From the NCBI RefSeq assembly GCF_036881825.1, contig NZ_JBAJMW010000003.1, positions 432,347-496,346 on the forward strand: a stretch of DNA of 64,000 nt. Direction: 5' to 3'. The translations under genes and the position numbers were made by a program. Below, piece after piece: positions 34,362-43,771 of the stretch. The notes beneath the pieces were generated by a model. It was not told the origin of the DNA. It searched no databases and saw only the letters and a program-made list of their open reading frames with translations. Source of the DNA: Tersicoccus mangrovi. GTDB taxonomy: Bacteria; Actinomycetota; Actinomycetes; Actinomycetales; Micrococcaceae. Within the stretch, counting starts at the first letter, position 1. Every line of letters starts with the position of its first letter.

Positions 34362-35609
34362 TCAGCGGCCGGCGGCGATCCGGTCGATGGCCAGCCGGGC
34401 GTAGAGTGCCGCGCCGTCGGCGAGGACGTTGTCGTCGAACGTGGCCCGCGCCGAGTGGTTGAACGCCGCGGTCTCGTGGTCGACGCCGTCGGGCACCGCC
34501 GAGAGGAACAGGAACGCCCCGGGTACCTCGGCAAGCACCCGCGAGAAGTCCTCGGAGCCGGCCAGCGGGTTCGGCATCGCGGCGTACCGCCGGTCGCCGA
34601 GCAGCTCGGTGACGACGCCGCGGGCGAAGTCGCTCTCCTGCGGATCGTTGACGGTGACCGGGTACTCGTCGTGGTACTCGACGGTCGCGGTGAGCCCGTG
34701 GCTCTCGGCGATCCCGCGCACCAGCGGCGGCACGATCTCGGCGAGCCGGGCCCGGGCCGTGTCGGAGAAGGAGCGCAGCGTGGCCTCGATCCGCGCGTCG
34801 TCCGGGATGATGTTGCGCTTCGTGCCGGCGTGCAGCGAGCCGACCGTGATGACGACGGGGTCGAAGACGTCGAACCGGCGCGTCACGAGGTTCTGCAGGG
34901 CGGTGACGATCTCGGCGGCGACGGTCACCGGGTCCTTCGCCTTGAACGGCATCGAGCCGTGACCGCCGACGCCCTCCACGGTCACGTCGAGGCCGGCCGA
35001 ACCGCTCATCATGGTGCCCGGCCGGGAGAAGACGACGCCGGTGGGGGCGAGTGCGCTGGCCACGTGCATGCCGAAGGCGGCGTCCGGGCGGCGGCCCGCG
35101 GCGTCGAGCACGCCCTCGCGCAGCATCACCCCGGCGCCGTCGAAACCCTCCTCACCGGGCTGGAACATGAGCACGACGTCGCCGGCGAGTCGGTCGCGGC
35201 GGGCGGCGAGCAGCGTCGCGGCACCGGCCAGCATCGAGGTGTGCAGGTCGTGCCCGCAGGCGTGCATCACGCCGTCGATCGTCGAGGTGAAGGGCTGGCC
35301 GGTCTCCTCCTGCACGGGCAGGGCGTCCATGTCGCCGCGCAGCAGCACGACGGGCCGGTCCGCGCTGCCCGAGGAGCCGTCGGATCCACCGCCGCGCAGC
35401 ACCGCCGTGACCGAGGTCGTGTCGGTGCCCGTGGTGATCTCGTACCCGAGTCCGTCGAGCCAGCCGAGCACCTTCTCCTGGGTGCGGGGCAGGTCGAGTC
35501 CGACCTCCGGTTCCTGGTGCAGCCGGTGGCGGAGGTCGGCGATGTCCGGGTGCAGTTCCCGGGCGTCGTCCAGCAGCGAGGCGGTCAGGTCGGCGGAGGA
35601 GGCGTTCAC
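34362..35609 (-). CDS. M20-family amidohydrolase (copy 2)
   Basis: 415 residues, strongly similar along its full length to copy 1 at 30005-31264: same N-terminus (ADLTASLLDDAR), MHACGHDLHTSM, QPGEEGFDGAGVMLREGVLD and the AGSEDFSRVLAEVPGAFLFLS block. All metal ligands are retained. It is a recent duplication or a specialised paralogue for another N-acyl substrate. It has its own start with no obvious partner gene upstream. Confidence 0.92.
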   Translation of the reverse strand: MNASSADLTASLLDDARELHPDIADLRHRLHQEPEVGLDLPRTQEKVLGWLDGLGYEITTGTDTTSVTAVLRGGGSDGSSGSADRPVVLLRGDMDALPVQEETGQPFTSTIDGVMHACGHDLHTSMLAGAATLLAARRDRLAGDVVLMFQPGEEGFDGAGVMLREGVLDAAGRRPDAAFGMHVASALAPTGVVFSRPGTMMSGSAGLDVTVEGVGGHGSMPFKAKDPVTVAAEIVTALQNLVTRRFDVFDPVVITVGSLHAGTKRNIIPDDARIEATLRSFSDTARARLAEIVPPLVRGIAESHGLTATVEYHDEYPVTVNDPQESDFARGVVTELLGDRRYAAMPNPLAGSEDFSRVLAEVPGAFLFLSAVPDGVDHETAAFNHSARATFDDNVLADGAALYARLAIDRIAAGR

Positions 35610-35699
35610 GGTGGCCTTTCGGGTCCGGGACGGTCGGTCCTTCGACCCTACTCGTGTCCTCCGTCCCTCGTCAGGGGCGTCCGGCCGACAGGAAGCGGC

Positions 35700-36650
35700 T
35701 CACACGTCGGGAAGCTTGTCGCCCGCCCACGGGTAGGACGGCTGCGCGCCGTGGGCCCGGCACGTGAAGGCGCCCACGCGCGCGGCCACCCGCGCCGCGT
35801 CGATCAGGGCGTCGCCCCGCGCCAGCCCCATCGCGAGGGCGCCGACGAAGGCATCACCGGCGCCGGTGGTGTCCACCGCGTCGATGGTCGGGGCGAGCAC
35901 GGGGACGATGGCGTCACGCTCGGTGACGAGGGCGCCCCTGCCCCCGAGCGTCATGACGACGGAGCGCACGCCGGCGTCGCGGAGCCGCTGGACGACCTTG
36001 GCGGCCTCCAGGTCCCGGTACCCGCGCTCCCCCGGCCCGGTGGGCGGCGGCACGAGCTTCTCGAGCAGCAGCAAGCCCTCGTGCTCGTTGACGACGAGCG
36101 GGTCGGCCGCCCGGACGACGTCCAGGTCGATCGCGTCCGGAACCGGCGCGGTGTTGAAGATGAGCCGGCCGCTGCACAGGGAGGCGGCGCGTTCGATGCC
36201 GTCGACGGGGATCTCGCCCTGGATGACGACGATGGCCGCGTCGCGCACGACCTGCGCGGCGGCGTCGACCATCGCCGCGTCGACCGCGCCGTTGGCCCCG
36301 GGCACGACGACGATGCTGTTCTCGCCCGTCTGATCGACCTCGACGATGGCGAGTCCGGTGGGGTCGTCGACGGCAGAGACGGCGGCGAGGTCGACGTCGG
36401 CCTCCTTCAGCAGGGCGAGCGCCTGGTCGGCGTGGGCGTCCTTGCCGACGGCGCCGACGAAGCGCACCCTGGCGCCTAGCCGGGCGGCGGCGACGGCCTG
36501 GTTGGCGCCCTTGCCGCCCTGGGCGATGGAGCCACCGGTGCCGAGCACGGTCTCGCCCGGCTTGGGGTGCCGTTCGACGCGGACGAACAGGTCGGCGTTG
36601 ATGGAGCCGACGACCGCGATCACGGCGTCGGACGGGGTGGTCTCACTCAT
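35700..36650 (-). CDS. rbsK: Ribokinase
   Basis: 316 residues, pfkB-family sugar kinase: GSINADLFVRVERHPKPGE at the start, GGKGANQAVAAARLGA, and the C-terminal signature DTTGAGDAFVGALAMGL with the catalytic Asp. ATP-dependent phosphorylation of ribose (or deoxyribose). Its ATG overlaps the nucleoside hydrolase stop by four bases, giving a salvage route: nucleoside to ribose and base, then ribose-5-phosphate. Confidence 0.93.
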   Translation of the reverse strand: MSETTPSDAVIAVVGSINADLFVRVERHPKPGETVLGTGGSIAQGGKGANQAVAAARLGARVRFVGAVGKDAHADQALALLKEADVDLAAVSAVDDPTGLAIVEVDQTGENSIVVVPGANGAVDAAMVDAAAQVVRDAAIVVIQGEIPVDGIERAASLCSGRLIFNTAPVPDAIDLDVVRAADPLVVNEHEGLLLLEKLVPPPTGPGERGYRDLEAAKVVQRLRDAGVRSVVMTLGGRGALVTERDAIVPVLAPTIDAVDTTGAGDAFVGALAMGLARGDALIDAARVAARVGAFTCRAHGAQPSYPWAGDKLPDV

Positions 36651-37636
36651 CGGGTCGCTCCCTCGGTCGTGGTGATGCGGTCGGCGTCCTGGTTCCCGGG
36701 CCGGGACACGGCGGCGATGGCGTCCACCACCAGGTCCCAGAACCGTTCACGGTCCAGGTCGACGGCCACCTGCGTCGTGCAGTCCTCCGGCGGCGGGACC
36801 CGGAAGTCCGCCACGGTCATGCCCAGGGTCAGCTCACCGCGCAACTCGACGTCCAGCGGGACCTTCCGCGTCGTCATCACCTGCGGGTCGATCAGGTAGG
36901 CGACGGTGCAGGGGTCGTGCACGGGCGGGTCGTCGAAGCCCTGGTTGTCGCGGTAGGCCTGCCGGAAGAAGCCCATGAGCCCGAGCACCACCTCGGCGCA
37001 GTTCGAGCCGATGGCCCGGATGCGCTCCTCGACGTCGGCGGTGACGAGGGCCTGGTGGGTCAGGTCGAGTCCGACCATGGTGAGCGGCCACGGCTCGTTG
37101 ATCACGATATGGGCGGCCTCGGGGTCGACGATGATGTTGAACTCGGCGACGGCGCTCCAGTTGCCCGTGTGGTAGCCGCCGCCCATCAGGACGACCTCCC
37201 GCACCCGCTCGACGATGCGCGGTTCCTTGCGGGCGGCCATCGCGATGTTCGTCAGCGGACCGGTGGGCACGAGGGTCACGGTGCCCGGCTCCCGCGACAT
37301 CACGGTGTCGATGATGAAGTCGACGGCGTGGGTGTCCTGCACGGGCACGGTCGGCTCGGGCAGCTCGACGCCGTCGAGCCCGGACTCGCCGTGAATGCCG
37401 GGCGCCACCGTCAGATCCCGCACGAGCGGCCGCACGCAGCCGGCGTGGATCGGCACGTCGTCGCGGCCGCACACGGCGAGCATGCTCTGGGCGTTCCGGG
37501 TGACCTTGGCGAGGGTCTGGTTGCCGCCGATCGTGGTGATGCCGAGCAGGTCGATGGCGGGGTTGCCGAGCGCGAGGATGATCGCGACGGCGTCGTCGTG
37601 CCCGGGGTCGCAGTCCAGGATGATCGAGCGGGCCAT
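36647..37636 (-). CDS. Inosine/uridine-preferring nucleoside hydrolase
   Basis: 329 residues. N-terminal DCDPGHDDAVAI is the calcium-binding DxDxxxDD motif of the IunH family; the ILALGNPAIDLLGITTIGGN and GPLTNIA motifs are conserved. It splits nucleosides (purine or pyrimidine) into base and ribose in the cytoplasm. Operon order: MFS gene (broken), this gene, rbsK; the MFS stop is 33 bases upstream. The MFS partner may have been the nucleoside importer. Confidence 0.93.
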   Translation of the reverse strand: MARSIILDCDPGHDDAVAIILALGNPAIDLLGITTIGGNQTLAKVTRNAQSMLAVCGRDDVPIHAGCVRPLVRDLTVAPGIHGESGLDGVELPEPTVPVQDTHAVDFIIDTVMSREPGTVTLVPTGPLTNIAMAARKEPRIVERVREVVLMGGGYHTGNWSAVAEFNIIVDPEAAHIVINEPWPLTMVGLDLTHQALVTADVEERIRAIGSNCAEVVLGLMGFFRQAYRDNQGFDDPPVHDPCTVAYLIDPQVMTTRKVPLDVELRGELTLGMTVADFRVPPPEDCTTQVAVDLDRERFWDLVVDAIAAVSRPGNQDADRITTTEGATR

Positions 37637-37669
37637 GACGGGCGTGTCCTCTCGGCGGGGTGGTCGGGG

Positions 37670-39112
37670 TCAGTGGGTGGCCGGACCGGCGCCCTCGACC
37701 CGCGCGGCCACGGCGGCCGGGTCCGGGCGCGGGATCAGGACCGAGACGGCCAGGGCCAGCAGGACGAGGATCCCGCCCGTCACGATACCGGCGGTGTAGC
37801 CGGCGCGGGGGCCGGAGCCGGTCGCGACGAGGGTGTCCACGGCGAAGAGGACGGCGAAACTGATGCCGGCGCCGAGGTTGAACGCGCCGGCATTCAGGCC
37901 CGGCAGGTAGCCGGGGTTGTCCTCGGGGCTCAGGACGATACCGAGGCCGTTGAGCATGATGTTGGAGATGCCGGCGTAGGTGACGCCGATGAAGAGGGAG
38001 ACGACGAGCAGCAGGCCGGGCGAGGGTGCCGATGCGGTGACGACGGCGAGGGCGACGCCGATGACGGTGCCGATCAGCCCGATCTGCAGAACACGGTGGT
38101 AGCCGAGCGAGCCCGCGAGGCGTCCGGCGACCGGCCCGATGACGAGGCCGGCGAGGGCGTACGGGGTCAGCGTCACCCAGGAGACGGCGTCCGCGCCGAT
38201 GCCCGGGCCGGCCGCCGGATCCTGCGCGAGGTTGGGGATGAGGCCGTTCATGATCGCGAACACGCCGGTCATGGTCAGCAGCGTCGTGGACAGCAGTGCC
38301 CAGGTGCGGCGCTGACGCAGGTAGCGCGTGCTGACCAGCGGGTGCGACGACCGGTCCTCGATCCGCCAGAACACCGCGAACGCGGCGGCGGCGACGAGCA
38401 GGAGGACGATGACGAGCACCCAGTTCGCCGTCGCGAGCTCCCCGGCCTGGTTGAACGCGACGAGCGCGCAGCCGATGGCGACGACGAGTGGGGCGACCCC
38501 TTTCCAGTCCATGGGCGGCGTCTGGACCGCGGTCGACTCGAGGGTCGCGCCGCGGACGGCGACGACGGCGATCGCGCAGATCACCGCCATCACCTAGAAG
38601 ATGGACCGGAACCCGAAGGTGCCGGCCAGCCAGCCGCCGGCGAGCGCGTCGACCCCGGCGATGCCACCGTTGACGGCGGTGAGCACGCCGAGCAGCGTGG
38701 CGTACAGCTTCGGGTCGGGCACCTGGACGCGCAGCATGATGAGGCAGATCGGCACGACCGGCCCGGCGACGCCCTGGATGATGCGGCCGACGAACAGGAC
38801 GCCGACGCTCGGGGCGAGGGCGGAGACGACACAGCCGACGCCCGTGACCAGCAGCATCAGGGTGAGGACGCGGCGCCGGCCGATCAGGTCACCCCAGCGG
38901 GGCAGGAACAGCGAGAACAGGGCGGCGGCCGTGAAGAAGGCTGTCTGGCTGACGCCGATCTGCGCCGTCGTGGTGTTCAGCTCGCGTTCCATCGTGGCGA
39001 GCGCCGGGGAGAGCATCGAGGCGTTGAGCTGGAAGGCGAAGACGGCCACGAGGAGGGCGACGACGAGCCCGGCGACGTTCGTGGTCCTGGCGGCGGTGGA
39101 CGGGTCGGACAT
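37670..39112 (-). pseudogene. MFS transporter interrupted by an in-frame TAG
   Basis: The frame is continuous for 480 codons except for one TAG (cta on the plus strand at 38594-38596) between ...GTFGFRSIF and VMAVICAIAVVAVRG. Codon 173 is where a tryptophan (TGG) would fit the MFS helix, so one G-to-A change explains it. The N-terminal part has six helices with DLIGRRRVL (motif A), and the C-terminal part about eight. It resembles DHA2-type transporters. It sits first in the nucleoside-salvage operon and was probably its transporter. It could also be a sequencing error or require amber readthrough. Confidence 0.85.
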
Positions 39113-39220
39113 GGCGCACCTCCCGGGTTCGGTCGGGTGCGCTCAGCCTACGTCCGCGCACCGACGAAAGGCTCGTGCCGGTTCGGCCCCGGTGACGGCG
39201 ACGGCGCCCCCGGTTGCGCC

Positions 39221-39600
39221 GAGTGGACGGACGACGTCACCGCCTTGCGCCACCGCCCACATCAGCAGTCCACCCGACGACCGCGCCGCACCGAGTGGAC
39301 GGACGACGTCACCGAGATGCGCCACCGCCGACAACAGCGGTCCACTCGACAACCGCGCCGCACCGAGTGGACGGACAACGTCACCGCCATGCGCCACCGC
39401 CCACCTCAGCAGTCCACCCGACGACCGCGCCGCACCGAGTGGACGGACAACGTCACCGCCATGCGCCACCGCCCACCTCAGCAGTCCACCCGACAACCGC
39501 GCCGCACCGAGTGGACGGACAACGTCACCGCCATGCGCCACCGCCGACAACAGCAGTCCACTCGACGACCGCGCCGCACCGAGTGGACGGACAACGTCAT
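39221..39600. repeat. 72-bp tandem repeat array, hairpin-forming
   Basis: The motif GAGTGGACGG recurs at 39221, 39293, 39365, 39437, 39509 and 39581, exactly 72 bases apart: five full units and a partial sixth. Each junction contains GTCCACYCG and CGAGTGGAC arms around a 15-base spacer (e.g. 39340-39348 with 39364-39372), so every unit can fold into a stem. Because 72 is a multiple of 3, long open frames run across it on both strands, but the composition does not look protein-like. The same motif occurs twice at 63408-63514. It lies between the broken MFS gene start and the secreted nuclease gene end. Confidence 0.9.
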
Positions 39601-39703
39601 CAATCGGGTGGCCGTTGACCGCGTCAACCGCACATGCGGCGCGAGTGGGGGCCGTCGACGAGGGGAAGGACGAAGAACAGGGGCGGGCGAGGCGGTCAAC
39701 GGC

Positions 39704-40939
39704 TCACTCGCAGGCGATGCCGTCCCCGTCGCGGTCGAGCCCCGACCGGTAGCCGGGGTCGTCGCGATGCAGCGGAGCGACCCCGGCCGCGCGGGCCGCT
39801 CGGCAGTTGGCGTAGTAGACGGAGGAGCCGGGTGCCGCGGGTGCCGGAACGGCCGGCTGGGCGGGAGCGGCAGGTGCGGGTGCGACCGGCACCGGAGCGG
39901 GAACCGGCGCGGGCGCCGGAGCCGCAGCGGCCGGAGCCGATGCGGGACCCGCAGCCTCCTGCCCCGGGCACGCGCCGAGCACCCGCGCCATCGCATCCCG
40001 CTCCGCCGCGGTGACCCAGAGCCGATAGGCCGACTTCACGGCGATCTGCCGGGCCACGTACGCGCAGCGGTAGGACCGGTTGGCGGGCAGCCACGTGGCC
40101 GCGTCGCCGTCGCTCTTCTGCGTGTTCGCGGCGCGGGTCGTGGCCTGGAGGTTGAGCGGGTCGTTGGCGAAGGCGCGGCGCTCGTCGGACGTGAGCTGCT
40201 GCGCGCCCTTCTGCCAGGCGTCCGAGAGGGCGACGACGTGGTCGATCTGCACGAGCTCGCTGGTCCCCTGTCCGCGGACGAAGGCGACGGAGGTGGCGGT
40301 GTACGGGTCGATGAGTGTCCCGGACGCCACCCGGCAGTGGCCGGCGTTGGCCCAGGCGATGCCCGTGAGCTGAGCGGCGAGGATGTCGTTACGGGTGTCG
40401 CAGCCGTTGCGGTCCACGTCGAACCATGCGGTGCCGAACTGGGTGCGGCTGTACCCGGTCCTGGGCGCCCGACCCTTGACCGGCAGCGTGCCGAGCTGGG
40501 CGAGCGCCGTCCCGGCAGCGGGCGTCGCCGGCGCGGGCGTCGACGGCGCTGGCCTGGACGGGGCTGCCGTGGACGGGGTGGTGGTCGCGTCGCGGCGCGT
40601 CGCGGGAGCCGACGACGCCGTCGGACGCGGCGAACTCGACGGGCGGGAGGACGGCGACGCGGAGCCGGTCGGGGACGGGGTACGCGACGGGGTAGCCGAT
40701 GCAGCGGACGACGCGGGCGACGCCGTGCCCGCGCCCCCCGGCCCGGCCGCGGTGACGCCCGAGGCGCATCCGGTGAGCAGCACCAGCGAGAGTGCGGCCG
40801 CGACGGTTGCACCGGCGCGGCGGAGGGTCCGGTGCCGCACGCCGGTTCGGTCCCCGCCCGTGGTCCGCCCGCGTGGGAGGCGCACTCTCGACGAGAGGCC
40901 GGATCGGCGGGCAGCGCCGAGCCCGTGCGGCGTGCTCAT
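39704..40939 (-). CDS. Secreted GmrSD/DUF1524-type HNH nuclease with Excalibur domain
   Basis: 411 residues from the ATG at 40939 (GGGGGAA upstream). A GTG at 40840 gives a more usual lipoprotein leader, ending LLTGC. A Ser/Thr/Pro/Ala linker follows, then a DUF1524 nuclease domain: VQIDHVVALSDAWQKGA (His of the HNH-like site), NDPLNLQATTRAANTQKSDG, and a cysteine pair. After a Pro/Ala linker, the C-terminus is an Excalibur calcium-binding domain (CRAARAAGVAPLHRDDPGY, SGLDRDGDGIACE). Predicted cell-envelope-attached or secreted nuclease, for nutrient DNA or competition. Confidence 0.87.
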   Translation of the reverse strand: MSTPHGLGAARRSGLSSRVRLPRGRTTGGDRTGVRHRTLRRAGATVAAALSLVLLTGCASGVTAAGPGGAGTASPASSAASATPSRTPSPTGSASPSSRPSSSPRPTASSAPATRRDATTTPSTAAPSRPAPSTPAPATPAAGTALAQLGTLPVKGRAPRTGYSRTQFGTAWFDVDRNGCDTRNDILAAQLTGIAWANAGHCRVASGTLIDPYTATSVAFVRGQGTSELVQIDHVVALSDAWQKGAQQLTSDERRAFANDPLNLQATTRAANTQKSDGDAATWLPANRSYRCAYVARQIAVKSAYRLWVTAAERDAMARVLGACPGQEAAGPASAPAAAAPAPAPVPAPVPVAPAPAAPAQPAVPAPAAPGSSVYYANCRAARAAGVAPLHRDDPGYRSGLDRDGDGIACE

Positions 40940-41063
40940 GATTCCCCCGAGGACGTGGTGCGAGACCGCGGACGTGATGGTGCGGTACCGGTCGATTCTA
41001 CGGCTGGCGTGCGGCGATACCCGCGTACCGGACACGCGCCGACCGACGCCTGCGACGCGGACG

Positions 41064-41550
41064 TCACCCGCGAGCGGCCGGAACCGTCCGGCGCATCACC
41101 GTCTTCCACCTGCCGAGGTGGCGCTCGATCGTGTTGCCCGCCTTCTCGAACATCGCCCGGGTGCCGTTGTGGAGGAACGAGGACGACGTCTTCTTGTCGG
41201 GCACGAGTTCATTGGGGAACGAGACGACCTCCCCGCCGCCGGCCTGCGCGATCAGCTCCATCGCGCCGTCGAGCGCCTCCCGCGCGACGCCCGAGCGCCG
41301 GTGGTCGCGGTCGACGAAGAAGCAGGTGATGCGCCACGGCGGGGGCTGGTCTCGCCCGCGTCGTACTCCTTGCGGCGGTAGATGTGGGGCAGCTCGGCCG
41401 GGCTCCCGTACTCGCACCACGCGATCGCGTCGTCGCCGTCGAAGACGAGCGCGGCGTGGGCGACGCCCTCCGCGACCAGCCGCCGCTTGAACGTCGGCCC
41501 GTCGTACTCGCGCTTGACCGTCCGGCTCGGGCCGCCTCGGATCGACACGG
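41064..41550 (-). pseudogene. Frameshifted N-acetyltransferase (GNAT) gene
   Basis: Two frames on the minus strand make one protein: TFKRRLVAEGVAHAALVFDG and CEYGSPAELPHIYRRKEY in one, then WRITCFFVDRDHRRSGVARE and ALDGAMELIAQAGG in the other, ending at 41064. The frame changes by one base near 41340-41350 in a C-rich run. The R-x-x-G-V/A acetyl-CoA motif (DHRRSGVARE) is intact in the second part. The N-terminus also seems cut by the divergent VOC gene start. Function lost unless the indel is a sequencing error. Confidence 0.75.
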
Positions 41551-41588
41551 CGGAACCGGGAAGGCGACCCGGCGGTACGCTGCCAGCC

Positions 41589-42335
41589 ATGGCCTGGCTG
41601 CACACCGTGATCGACGTCCCCGCCGATCGGCTCGACGCCGCGAGTGCCTTCTGGGCCGCGGCGCTCGGCTGTCCGCTGGGCGATCCGTGGCCCGGTCACC
41701 CGGAGTTCCGCAGCCTCGTCCCGCCGACCGGTGACGCCTGCGTGCACGTCCAGCGGGTCGGCAGTGACGTCCCCGCCGTGCACCTGGACCTGGAGGTGGC
41801 CGACCTGGACGCCGAGGTGGCGCGGCTGCTCGCCCTCGGCGCCACCACGGGCCACCGCGAACCGAACGGCGCCTGGCAGGTGCTGGTCAGTCCCGGCGGC
41901 CTGCCCGTCTGCGTCGTCGCCGGCCGCGAGGATCATCGCCGTCCGGACGGCGTCGACGTCGACGGCGGCGTGCGGGAACGGCTCGTGCAGGTGTGCATCG
42001 ACGCGCCGGCCGACGCGGTCGACGCCGAGGTGGCGTTCTGGCGAGCCGCCGTGCCGGGCCGGTGGGCTCCGTCGACCAGCGAGGGGCTGATCGGCAAGCT
42101 CCACCCCGGCGCGGGGTCCACGATCAAGCTGCTCTTCCAGCGTCTCGGCGAGGACACCGGTCCCGTCCGGGCGCACCTGGACCTCGGCACGACCGACGTG
42201 GCCCGCGACGCGGAGCGGCTCGAGCGCCTCGGCGCCGCCCGCGTGCACGACAGCGGCCGCTGGACGGTCCTGCGCGACCAGGCGGGCCTGGTGTTCTGCA
42301 CGACGCCGAACGACCCCGACGAGGAACTCGCATGA
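41589..42335 (+). CDS. VOC-family protein with two glyoxalase-like domains
   Basis: 248 residues. Two betaalpha-beta-beta-beta modules: the first around HTVIDVPADRLDAASAFWAA and VHLDLEVADLDAEVARLLAL, the second around VQVCIDAPADAVDAEVAFWR and AHLDLGTTDVARDAERLERL. This is the glyoxalase/bleomycin-resistance/dioxygenase-fold architecture with repeated His-rich metal positions partly retained. The substrate is not predictable. Its TGA overlaps the MgtC gene ATG by four bases. Confidence 0.85.
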   Translation: MAWLHTVIDVPADRLDAASAFWAAALGCPLGDPWPGHPEFRSLVPPTGDACVHVQRVGSDVPAVHLDLEVADLDAEVARLLALGATTGHREPNGAWQVLVSPGGLPVCVVAGREDHRRPDGVDVDGGVRERLVQVCIDAPADAVDAEVAFWRAAVPGRWAPSTSEGLIGKLHPGAGSTIKLLFQRLGEDTGPVRAHLDLGTTDVARDAERLERLGAARVHDSGRWTVLRDQAGLVFCTTPNDPDEELA

Positions 42336-43075
42336 CGCATCAGCTGGTCGGCGTCCTGAGCGACACGACGCCGCTGGAGATCGAACTGCTCCTGGCCACC
42401 TTCGTCCTCTGCTCGTTCATCGGCATCGAACGGCAGATCCACCAGAAGGCGGCCGGCTACCGCACGCACGTCCTCGTGGGCCTGGGCTCCTGCGCGTTCA
42501 CCCTCGTCTCCGGCTGGGGCTTCACCGCCGTGCTGGGCAGCGACGTCAACCTGGACCCCTCCCGCATCGCGGCGCAGATCGTCAGCGGCATCGGCTTCCT
42601 CGGGGCGGGCGTCATCTTCAAGGGCCGCGACGTGGTGCGCGGCCTGACGACGGCGGCCTCCATCTGGGTCGCGGCCGCCGTGGGCATGGCATGCGGCGCC
42701 GGGATGCTCTCGCTCGGCATCGTGCTGACCGTGCTCTACCTGGTGACCCTGGTCGGGGTGGCCCCGCTGGTGCGCCGGATCCCGACCGAGGACCGACGGC
42801 GCGTCCTGCGCATCACCTACGTCGACGGGCAGGGCGCGCTGCGGACCATCCTCGGCCTGGCGACCGACCTCGGCTTCGCCTCCTCCATCCAGCGCAGTTC
42901 GCGCAGCACCTCGGGGGAACGGTCGCTGATCTCGATGGACATCCGCTTCATCGGGCGCGCGCCCGTGGCGGCCCTCGTCCCCCCGTTGCTCGAGCTGCCC
43001 GGCGTCGAAGGGGTCCAGCTCAAGACGGTCAGCGGGACGACCGCCAACGAGGACGACGAGGACGACGACGCCTGA
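42332..43075 (+). CDS. MgtC/SapB-family membrane protein
   Basis: 247 residues. Four to five N-terminal membrane helices with the MgtC signature RYRTHVLVG-like GYRTHVLVGLG, SGIGFLGAGVIFKGRDVVRG and LTTAASIWVAAAVG. A cytoplasmic C-terminal ACT-like domain and an acidic tail (NEDDEDDDA) follow. Family members affect Mg2+ limitation, acid stress and F-ATPase activity; the precise role is unknown. Co-translated with the VOC gene by ATGA overlap. Confidence 0.92.
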   Translation: MTHQLVGVLSDTTPLEIELLLATFVLCSFIGIERQIHQKAAGYRTHVLVGLGSCAFTLVSGWGFTAVLGSDVNLDPSRIAAQIVSGIGFLGAGVIFKGRDVVRGLTTAASIWVAAAVGMACGAGMLSLGIVLTVLYLVTLVGVAPLVRRIPTEDRRRVLRITYVDGQGALRTILGLATDLGFASSIQRSSRSTSGERSLISMDIRFIGRAPVAALVPPLLELPGVEGVQLKTVSGTTANEDDEDDDA

Positions 43076-43194
43076 GGCTCTTCGGTGCACCTGGCGCCGG
43101 ATCGGACAGCACGCTGACGACGACGGCGCGAGATGCCTACGATGACCGCGGGCGCGCCCGCGCCCGGACGACCCCGTGCACGAGAGGATCCACC

Positions 43195-43626
43195 ATGCCC
43201 AAGCCCATCGTGAACAAGGCCAGCACCACCTGGAACGGCGATCTCTTCACCGGTTCCGGCACGACGACGCTCGAGACCTCCGGCGCCGGCACCTTCGCGG
43301 TCAACTGGGAGGCCCGCGCCGAGGAGTCCGGGTCCGCCACGACCCCGGAGGAACTCATCGCCTCCGCCCACGCCACGTGCTTCACCATGCAGTTCTCCAA
43401 CAACCTCAAGGAGAACGGCACCCCGCCGACCACGCTGCAGACGAGCGCCGAGGTGAGCTTCGAGGTGGGCAAGGGCATCACGGGCATCGCCCTGTCCGTC
43501 ACCGGCCAGGTCGACGGCATCAGCGCCGACGACTTCACCCGGCTGGCCGAGGCGGCGAAGGCGGACTGCCCGGTCTCCCAGGCGCTCAAGGCCGTCGACA
43601 TCACGCTCACCGCGACCCTCGGCTGA
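43195..43626 (+). CDS. OsmC-family peroxiredoxin (OsmC subgroup)
   Basis: 143 residues. The two catalytic cysteines are in SAHATCFTMQFSNNL and AAKADCPVSQALKAV, the OsmC pattern, with the conserved Glu/Arg environment (PEELIASAHA). It reduces organic hydroperoxides with thiol electrons. AGAGGATCCACC precedes the ATG. A strong hairpin overlaps the stop and ends the unit. Confidence 0.93.
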   Translation: MPKPIVNKASTTWNGDLFTGSGTTTLETSGAGTFAVNWEARAEESGSATTPEELIASAHATCFTMQFSNNLKENGTPPTTLQTSAEVSFEVGKGITGIALSVTGQVDGISADDFTRLAEAAKADCPVSQALKAVDITLTATLG

Positions 43627-43643
43627 CCCCCCGGTCAGCCGAG
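43618..43643 (+). terminator. Hairpin terminator of the OsmC gene
   Basis: Perfect 11-bp stem CTCGGCTGACC / GGTCAGCCGAG with a CCCC loop. It overlaps the OsmC stop codon. Confidence 0.75.
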
Positions 43644-43771
43644 GGGCCGACGATCGGGCGAGCGGCTGCGGACGTTGGTGGTCACCCTACTGATATCTCG
43701 TTCTACGAGGTAGGTTGGGCATGACCGGACCACGCAGCCGCGTGCCCGTCCGGAGTCGAGAGGAGGCCACC

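Noticed and set aside
39143..39550. A repeat protein reading GDVVRPLGAARxSGG on the minus strand
   Set aside because: The 72-bp unit is a multiple of 3, so an open frame is expected by chance. The sequence folds into hairpins and also occurs without a frame at 63.4 kb.
39221..39600. A CRISPR array
   Set aside because: Units are 72 bp with no unique spacers; the whole unit repeats, and no cas genes are present.
36917..41329. A 1470-codon open frame on the plus strand
   Set aside because: It runs antisense through several well-supported genes and only stays open because GC-rich DNA lacks stops and the 72-bp array is in frame. No conserved domain or ribosome site.
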